In this document: one piece after another, positions 58,847 through 64,000 of the stretch
How the letters are laid out: the number at the start of each line of letters is the position of its first letter
Numbering within the stretch: the first letter of the stretch is position 1
Assembly (NCBI RefSeq): GCF_014332515.1
Contig: NZ_VFSD01000025.1
Location: 1 to 64,000 of the forward strand
Length of the DNA stretch: 64,000 nt
DNA from: Pontibacter beigongshangensis
GTDB lineage: Bacteria > Bacteroidota > Bacteroidia > Cytophagales > Hymenobacteraceae
Direction: 5' to 3'
Position numbers and translations under genes: made by a program
Notes under the pieces: model-generated
Seen by the model: the letters and a program-made list of their open reading frames with translations, nothing else
Told to the model about the DNA's origin: nothing
Database searches by the model: none

Positions 58847-61273
58847 TTAGGCTTTTAAATTCAGACTGTGATACAACTTGTCAAATTTCCGGCACCATTC
58901 AGCAGCTCCTTCATCACCTTTGTTGCTCCAATGTTTATAGTCTTCATAAATCTCTTTCCGCATGATAAAAGCAATGTTCTGCGCGTGCCAGTACTCCGGC
59001 TCAACGGGCGAGTTGCGGAAAAGGTTAATCAGATTTATGATCAGGTCCATCAGATCAATATTGTCAGGGTACTGCCCCAATTGTTGCATCAGACCCTGCA
59101 CGCGTTTGGCAAGGTCAAAGTTAAGGGGCGTCGCATTCAGCTTTACGTTCATGCGCTCCGCCTCATTAAGTAATTTCTTTACTTCCTGCGGGTTTATCTC
59201 GTCTTTGGCAATCTCGGTCTGCAGCCTGTTGTTCACAATATATTCTACGGTAGTGAGCAGTGGGCGGGGGAGAGGCATGCCTAAGCGGCGCATGGCCTGC
59301 ATTAGCGGGTAATTGTTGTTATAAACGTTCAGGAAGTCGTTTTCGATGTTATCCATGGTCTGCTCCAGCACCTGGTCCAGGATCTTTTTCTGGTCGTCTT
59401 TAAAGAGGTGCCAGAAAGAGTAGTAATGAGACTCAAAATGTTTGTCCAGCAGCATGATCACTTCGCTCACATTGCCTCTGTTAAAGGCTGTGCTAAGCTC
59501 GTGGTGCATGGTCTGAAACGTTTCCTCGTCAACAAACTTCCTTACGCCACCAAACAGCTGATGATCGCCCATGTGCAGGACGGCAAAGGTAAACACATCT
59601 TCACTCCAGGTAATGTTCGAGTGGATTTTAGCCTGCCCGGTAGCCAGCTTAAGCCGGCCAGCTTCCAGCAGGTCATAGTTTTTCGAGGTGGCTCTGTAGC
59701 TGTAGAGGTTCAGGTTCTCAGGCTTGTCCGCAAAAAGTGAGGCTACTGCGTAGTGCGCCCCTACCCGCAGCAGGTTAATGATGGTTGGTTTTACATGCCT
59801 GTTGTATACATCGGCAGCATTTCCCTGCTCCGGAATGTTGCTTTTTGCCTTGCTTAAAAGTTCTAAAAAATGAATTCTGTAGTCCTGTCCGGTGATGCTG
59901 TAGGCCAGCTGTAAGGCTCTGGCGGCATAATAGATGTCCTGCACCGTTTCTATGCCTGTCACCTCATCAAAGAACCAGCCACAGCTCGTGTACATGAGCA
60001 TGGTGTGGTACTGCATTTCCAGCAGCCGCAGAAACCTGGATTTTTCTTCTCTATTCAGTTCATACGTGGTGTGGGAGGAGATAAATTTGTTCACGTTTTC
60101 CTCAGACCGGTCCATGATCACCTGGATATAGTCGTTCCGGGTTTGCCAGGGGTCTGCCTTCAGCTTTTTCATCTCATTTTCGAAGACAGGTGCCAGCTGG
60201 TCGCGCAGCCAGTCGAAGGCATTGCGCAGCGGGCCCCGCCATTCCTGGTTCCAGTGGCCGTTGCCGCCGGTATTGCAGCCGCAGTTGCTTCTCCAGCGCT
60301 CCACACCGTGGGCACAGCTCCAGGAGGTGTCTTCCGTTATTTTGGCTTCGTACTCAGGTGGGTGCTTCTGCAGAAACTCTCCATATACCGTCAGGGTTAC
60401 ATCGTGCGCGTTCTCGATGTTGGTAATAGCATACGAAAGGGCCATTTCGCCAAAACGGTGATGGTGGCCATAGGTCTCGCCATCAGTGGCAATATGCATC
60501 ATCTGTGGCTCTTTGCTCTGCGGGTCCAGGGTGCTTCGCAGCCGGTGCGCAAAGCGCTCGCCACTGTTTAGCAAGCCTTCAAAAGCAATACCCTGCGACA
60601 CCGGGCCATCATAAAAGAACAGCGCAATGCTTCTGCCGGAGGGCAGGTTGCAGCGGTAGGCCCGGCGCGGATCTATTTTTGCGCCGATGGCATCATGCCA
60701 TTCCTTCTCCCCGATTTTCCGGAACTTGTTGGCCTGGTACGGCGACAGAATTGTGAATTTAATGCCGTGCTCAGCCAGTACTTCCAGTGTCTCGGTATTG
60801 GCAGCTGTTTCGCCCAGCCACATGCCCTCTGGGTCGCGGCCGAAGCGCTGTTCAAAATCATGCTTGCCCCAGATAACCTGCGTGTGCTTATCGCGGGTGT
60901 TGGCCAGGGGCATAATCATGTGGTTGTATACCTGCGCCAGCGCGGAGCCGTGGCCGGAGAATCGTTCACAGCTTTCTTTGTCGGCATCCAGAATGGCCTG
61001 GTAAGTGTCGGGGTCCTTTTTTTGCATCCACTCCAGCAGGGTGGGGCCAAAGTTAAAGCTGATGCGGGAGTAGTTGTTCTTGATGTCGGCTATCGTGCCC
61101 CCCTCTCCTAAAATGCGGGAGGCAGAGTTGCGGGCATAGCATTCGTTGGAGATGCGCTCGTTCCAGTCGTGGAAGGGACTGGCAGACTCCTGAATTTCAA
61201 CTTCGTTTAACCAAGGGTTCTCACGGGGCGGCTGGTAAAAGTGCCCGTGTATACAGATGTATTTATCGCTCAT
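58847..61273 (-). CDS. GH57-type glycoside hydrolase with DUF3536
   Basis: An 808-residue protein. The N-terminus YICIHGHFYQPPRENPWLNEV is a GH57 start, with WERISNECY-like WNERISNECYARN and a strand LGETAANTETLEVLAEHG that probably carries a catalytic Glu. The rest (over 450 residues) is the helical DUF3536 part. GH57 enzymes act on alpha-glucans (amylase, branching, transferase). Its position between treZ and treY, with two- and six-base gaps, ties it to maltodextrin or glycogen turnover. The exact reaction is not established for this branch. Confidence 0.87.
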   Translation of the reverse strand: MSDKYICIHGHFYQPPRENPWLNEVEIQESASPFHDWNERISNECYARNSASRILGEGGTIADIKNNYSRISFNFGPTLLEWMQKKDPDTYQAILDADKESCERFSGHGSALAQVYNHMIMPLANTRDKHTQVIWGKHDFEQRFGRDPEGMWLGETAANTETLEVLAEHGIKFTILSPYQANKFRKIGEKEWHDAIGAKIDPRRAYRCNLPSGRSIALFFYDGPVSQGIAFEGLLNSGERFAHRLRSTLDPQSKEPQMMHIATDGETYGHHHRFGEMALSYAITNIENAHDVTLTVYGEFLQKHPPEYEAKITEDTSWSCAHGVERWRSNCGCNTGGNGHWNQEWRGPLRNAFDWLRDQLAPVFENEMKKLKADPWQTRNDYIQVIMDRSEENVNKFISSHTTYELNREEKSRFLRLLEMQYHTMLMYTSCGWFFDEVTGIETVQDIYYAARALQLAYSITGQDYRIHFLELLSKAKSNIPEQGNAADVYNRHVKPTIINLLRVGAHYAVASLFADKPENLNLYSYRATSKNYDLLEAGRLKLATGQAKIHSNITWSEDVFTFAVLHMGDHQLFGGVRKFVDEETFQTMHHELSTAFNRGNVSEVIMLLDKHFESHYYSFWHLFKDDQKKILDQVLEQTMDNIENDFLNVYNNNYPLMQAMRRLGMPLPRPLLTTVEYIVNNRLQTEIAKDEINPQEVKKLLNEAERMNVKLNATPLNFDLAKRVQGLMQQLGQYPDNIDLMDLIINLINLFRNSPVEPEYWHAQNIAFIMRKEIYEDYKHWSNKGDEGAAEWCRKFDKLYHSLNLKA

Positions 61274-61275
61274 AT

Positions 61276-63120
61276 TTATTGTTTCTTACTTTGTAAAGTA
61301 AGCAGAGATTCTGGCTGTAGCAAAAAAGAGTTGTTTTGATTTTCGGCGGCGCCAGTGTCAGCACCCGGTCCGCCCCACTTTTCTTCAGCTGAGTTCAGCA
61401 GCATATCCCAGCTTTTGCCTGCCTCCAGAGGCAATGTTACCCTTTGTGGCTGATCGCTGAAATTGAACAGGCAGTATACATACGGCATTTTACCGGTGTG
61501 GATCAGGTGCAGCACCTGGGTGGTATCGTCGTAACTGGCAGAAAGGTTTTGTTTTTCCAGGTTGGAGAAAGCCGGAGCGGTTTTCCTGATCCCGATCAGG
61601 TTCTTGTAAAATTCCCGCAACTTCCGTTGCTGCTCGTTTTGGGTATAGCTATGCTGCAGTTTCGACTTCTGAAAAGTTTCCAGTGCCTGCGGGTCCGGAG
61701 CTTCGCCTTTCCAGGCAAAGGCCGAGAATTCCTCCCGGCGGCCTTTGCGCACCAGCTCCACCAGTTGCTCGTCAGTATGGCTTACAAAGTACAGGAAAGG
61801 GTTTGTCTCACCATATTCTTCTCCCATAAATAACATAGGTGTATAAGGCGACAGCAGAATAAGCCCTGCTACGAGTTTTAATTTCTCAAAAGAGACCAGT
61901 TGTGTCAGGCGCTCGCCCAGCATCCGGTTGCCGACCTGGTCGTGGTTCTGGGCGCACACCACAAACTGCTTGGCCGGGTTAGCAGAAGCATCGGTGCCAA
62001 CAGTTCTTTTGCGATGTTCTGAATAAAGGCCATTGTAAATAAAGCCACGTTCCAGTGCCTTTACCAGGTGCTCAGGCTTTCCGTAGTCTTCATAATATCC
62101 TTCCCGCTCCCCGGTTACGAGAGTATGCACGGCGTGGTGATAATCGTCCATCCATTGTGCCGCAAGCCCATAACCGCCTTTTGCAACCGGGTTTAGCAGG
62201 CGCACATTGTTCATGTCGCTTTCTGCAATCAGAAAGTACTCCCGGTTGTTTTGGTCGCCGAGTTGGTGTACATGCTCCTGCAGCTCCTGTAGAAAATGTT
62301 TTGGCCCCAGGTCGAGAATAGCGTGCACGGCATCCAGACGGAGCGCATCTATATGGAAGTCGCGAAGCCACATGAGGGCGTTCTGCAGAAAGTAATTCCG
62401 GACATGGTCGGAGTGAGCGTCATCAAAGTTCAGCGCGGCTCCCCAAGGGGTGTTGTATTTTTGGGTAAAGTAGGGGCCAAAGTCGTTCAGGTAATTTCCT
62501 TCGGGCCCCATATGGTTATATACTACGTCCAGAATTACTGCAATGCCTTCTTTATGGCAGGCGTTCACCAAACTTTTCAGTCCATCAGGTCCGCCATAAG
62601 AATTTTGGGCGGCAAAGGGGTACACCCCGTCATAACCCCAGTTACGGGTGCCGGGGAACTGGGCCACCGGCATAAGCTCTATGGCTGTTATGCCAAGTTC
62701 TTTAAGCTCGGGCAATTTTTTTTCTACTCCTTTAAATGTTCCTTCCTCCGAAAAAGTGCCTACGTGTAGTTCATAAATTATATATTTCTCTAACGGAAGT
62801 ACTTTCCAATCCTGGTCTTTCCATTCAAAATTTTTATGATCTATTACTTCGGAGGCAGTATGTACAGTGTCTGGCTGCGAGTGCGAGGCAGGGTCGGGAC
62901 GTTCCATCTTACCGTTGAGGCGATACACGTAAGTTGCTCCGGGGAGCACGTTTTCCAAAGCGCCTGTCCAGTATCCAAACGACTCTCTCTGAAGGAGTAA
63001 GGTGGCATGGTGAGGCGATTTCAGGATAACTTCTACCTGCTCTGCCTCAGGCGCCCAAACCGTGAAGGAGGTGCCTTTTCCTGCTGTATAGGCTGATCCA
63101 ATTGTTCTTATAATTCCCAT
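61276..63120 (-). CDS. treZ: Malto-oligosyltrehalose trehalohydrolase
   Basis: A 614-residue GH13 enzyme that releases free trehalose from the TreY product. An N-terminal E-set domain (YTAGKGTSFTVWAPEAEQVEV) is followed by the catalytic barrel with FHIDALRLDAVHAILD (nucleophile), YFLIAESDMNN (Glu) and CAQNHDQVGNRM (third acid). The block GYDGVYPFAAQNSYGGPDGL is TreZ-like. It heads the four-gene operon and lies two bases before the GH57 gene. Trehalose made here probably serves as an osmoprotectant. Confidence 0.96.
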   Translation of the reverse strand: MGIIRTIGSAYTAGKGTSFTVWAPEAEQVEVILKSPHHATLLLQRESFGYWTGALENVLPGATYVYRLNGKMERPDPASHSQPDTVHTASEVIDHKNFEWKDQDWKVLPLEKYIIYELHVGTFSEEGTFKGVEKKLPELKELGITAIELMPVAQFPGTRNWGYDGVYPFAAQNSYGGPDGLKSLVNACHKEGIAVILDVVYNHMGPEGNYLNDFGPYFTQKYNTPWGAALNFDDAHSDHVRNYFLQNALMWLRDFHIDALRLDAVHAILDLGPKHFLQELQEHVHQLGDQNNREYFLIAESDMNNVRLLNPVAKGGYGLAAQWMDDYHHAVHTLVTGEREGYYEDYGKPEHLVKALERGFIYNGLYSEHRKRTVGTDASANPAKQFVVCAQNHDQVGNRMLGERLTQLVSFEKLKLVAGLILLSPYTPMLFMGEEYGETNPFLYFVSHTDEQLVELVRKGRREEFSAFAWKGEAPDPQALETFQKSKLQHSYTQNEQQRKLREFYKNLIGIRKTAPAFSNLEKQNLSASYDDTTQVLHLIHTGKMPYVYCLFNFSDQPQRVTLPLEAGKSWDMLLNSAEEKWGGPGADTGAAENQNNSFLLQPESLLTLQSKKQ

Positions 63121-63266
63121 CGGTTATTATATAATTTGTCACAGCGTGTATAAACTTGCAAATTCGTTAATAAGTTTTCCATTATTAAATGAATTAAGTA
63201 GTTAAACATCTTAAACTTAGATGAACCCGTAATAAGTACTGATTTGATTTTTATTTCATTTGAATA

Positions 63267-63299
63267 TTTGAATATTAGCTGAAACATAATTTATATTGT
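63267..63299 (+). promoter_or_regulatory. Candidate promoter of glgE
   Basis: TTTG (63267-63270) and TATATTGT (63292-63299) are 21 nt apart; the -7 box differs at the last base from TAnnTTTG. The glgE start codon lies 34 bases further right. Confidence 0.4.
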
Positions 63300-63332
63300 G
63301 AGGTAACTACAGTAAACTACTAAACACACTTA

Positions 63333-64000
63333 ATGGAAGCACTGGAAGGTAAACAACGCGTCGTAATCGAAAATGTGAAGCCGCAGCTGAATTGCGGACA
63401 ATATCCTGTGAAGCGGGTGGTAGGAGAGGAGCTAAGGGTAACTGCAGATATTTTTACTGATGGACATGATGAGGTAAAAGCCATTTTATGCTATAAAAAC
63501 GCTAAAAAGAAAAGATGGGAGGAGGTGCCCATGCACTTCCTGGGCAACGACCATTGGGAAGCCCGGTTTACGCCAGACAGCATGGGCCGCTTTGAATATA
63601 CACTGCTGGGCTGGATAGATCATTTTTATACCTGGCAGAAAGGGCTAAAAAAGAAATATGAGGCCAACCAGGACATAAAAGTAGAACTGCAGATTGGCGC
63701 ACAGTTGCTGGAGGAAACAGCTGCTGCCGCCAAACCTGGCCAGAGTAAGCGCCTGAAAAAATGGGCGAAAGAGCTACAAACCTCCGGTTCTGATGCTGAT
63801 GCCGTTGCGCTGGCAACAGGCACTGACATAACGGAGCTGATGAACGCGGCCTCCGAACGAAAGAATGCCACCACCTACGATAAGGTGCTGGAAGTGGATG
63901 TGGAGCGGAAAAAAGCCTTGTTCAGTACCTGGTATGAGTTTTTTCCGCGCTCTGCGGCACAGGAGGCCGGGGCACATGGCACTTTCAAAGATTGCGAACG
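63333..64000 (+). CDS. glgE: Alpha-1,4-glucan:maltose-1-phosphate maltosyltransferase, N-terminal part
   Basis: The first 222 codons, cut by the window edge. GlgE extends alpha-glucan using maltose-1-phosphate. The N-terminal domain shown here starts RVVIENVKPQLNCGQYPVKR and has DHEARF-like WEARFTPDSMGRFEYTLLGWIDHF, which is typical of the DUF3416 region; WYEFFPRSAA near the edge leads into the GH13 barrel as in known GlgE proteins. The catalytic part is outside the window. It is divergent from treZ, so trehalose release and glucan building share one regulatory region. Confidence 0.9.
   Translation, partial: MEALEGKQRVVIENVKPQLNCGQYPVKRVVGEELRVTADIFTDGHDEVKAILCYKNAKKKRWEEVPMHFLGNDHWEARFTPDSMGRFEYTLLGWIDHFYTWQKGLKKKYEANQDIKVELQIGAQLLEETAAAAKPGQSKRLKKWAKELQTSGSDADAVALATGTDITELMNAASERKNATTYDKVLEVDVERKKALFSTWYEFFPRSAAQEAGAHGTFKDCE

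Noticed and set aside
63256-63275. A CATTTGAATATTTG word before glgE resembling the repeat
   Set aside because: One base is missing and there is no GC core or CAG flank; it is more likely part of the AT-rich promoter.

Overview
The window looks like chromosomal DNA from a Bacteroidota bacterium of the Cytophagales, most like Hymenobacteraceae (a Pontibacter-like organism). The evidence is a SusC/SusD pair, a type IX secretion plug protein, a PUR-type DUF3276 protein, DUF1080 hydrolases, and promoters of the Bacteroidota form TTTG-N19-TAnnTTTG (clearest in front of tRNA-Glu). This is inferred from gene content and family resemblance, not from a database search.

Layout. 1-0.8 kb: decayed genes (a frameshifted luciferase-like oxidoreductase end and an IS3-type transposase tail). 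0.8-6.4 kb: peroxiredoxin, sulfite reductase cysJ and cysI, and a nitronate monooxygenase. 6.8-6.9 kb: tRNA-Glu with promoter and terminator. 7.0-13.6 kb: a MacB/FtsX-type ABC exporter divergent from an NtrC-type regulator and its histidine kinase; a near-consensus sigma-54 promoter and two phased dyads lie between them. 13.9-23.5 kb: mixed housekeeping genes (OsmC, NAD(P)-binding protein, T9SS plug, YchF, DUF3276, RlpA, DUF58, an outer membrane beta-barrel protein, AlkA-type glycosylase). 24.2-29.1 kb: two DUF1080 proteins around a propeller-cytochrome c protein. 29.2-32.4 kb: Dps enclosed by 121-bp inverted repeats, DoxX, SurE. 33.3-37.8 kb: SusC/SusD. 37.9-39.2 kb: acetyltransferase and histidine phosphatase. 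39.8-48.7 kb: a surface-glycan-like cluster (SDR, an epimerase/alcohol dehydrogenase chimera, Gfo/Idh/MocA, GT4, three CgeB-like glycosyltransferases, a methyltransferase) in which three members carry lesions. 48.9-54.3 kb: NUDIX, MarR, SUMF1-domain protein, TerB-domain protein, class IV aminotransferase, Mut7-C protein with a nonsense codon. 54.6-64 kb: trehalose/alpha-glucan genes treZ-GH57-treY-malQ divergent from glgE, which runs off the right edge.

The most unusual feature is a dispersed intergenic repeat, about 30-70 bp, found 23 times and in both orientations. It joins a GC-rich CCTCCGGAGG-like palindrome to an AT half of the form TTTTNATTNNAATAATTTG and often has a CAGCAG-rich flank. 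Other repeats include tandem hairpins with constant loops and covarying stems, an 18-bp-stem hairpin and a relative with the same loop, and GGATTTACAGGAT-type inverted repeats.

How the genes work together: the sulfite reductase subunits form one enzyme. The kinase and regulator probably switch on the divergent exporter through sigma-54. The DUF1080/cytochrome set probably handles oxidised sugars. TreY/TreZ release trehalose from alpha-glucan while GlgE builds it. The CgeB-type cluster probably once built a surface glycan but appears to be decaying.
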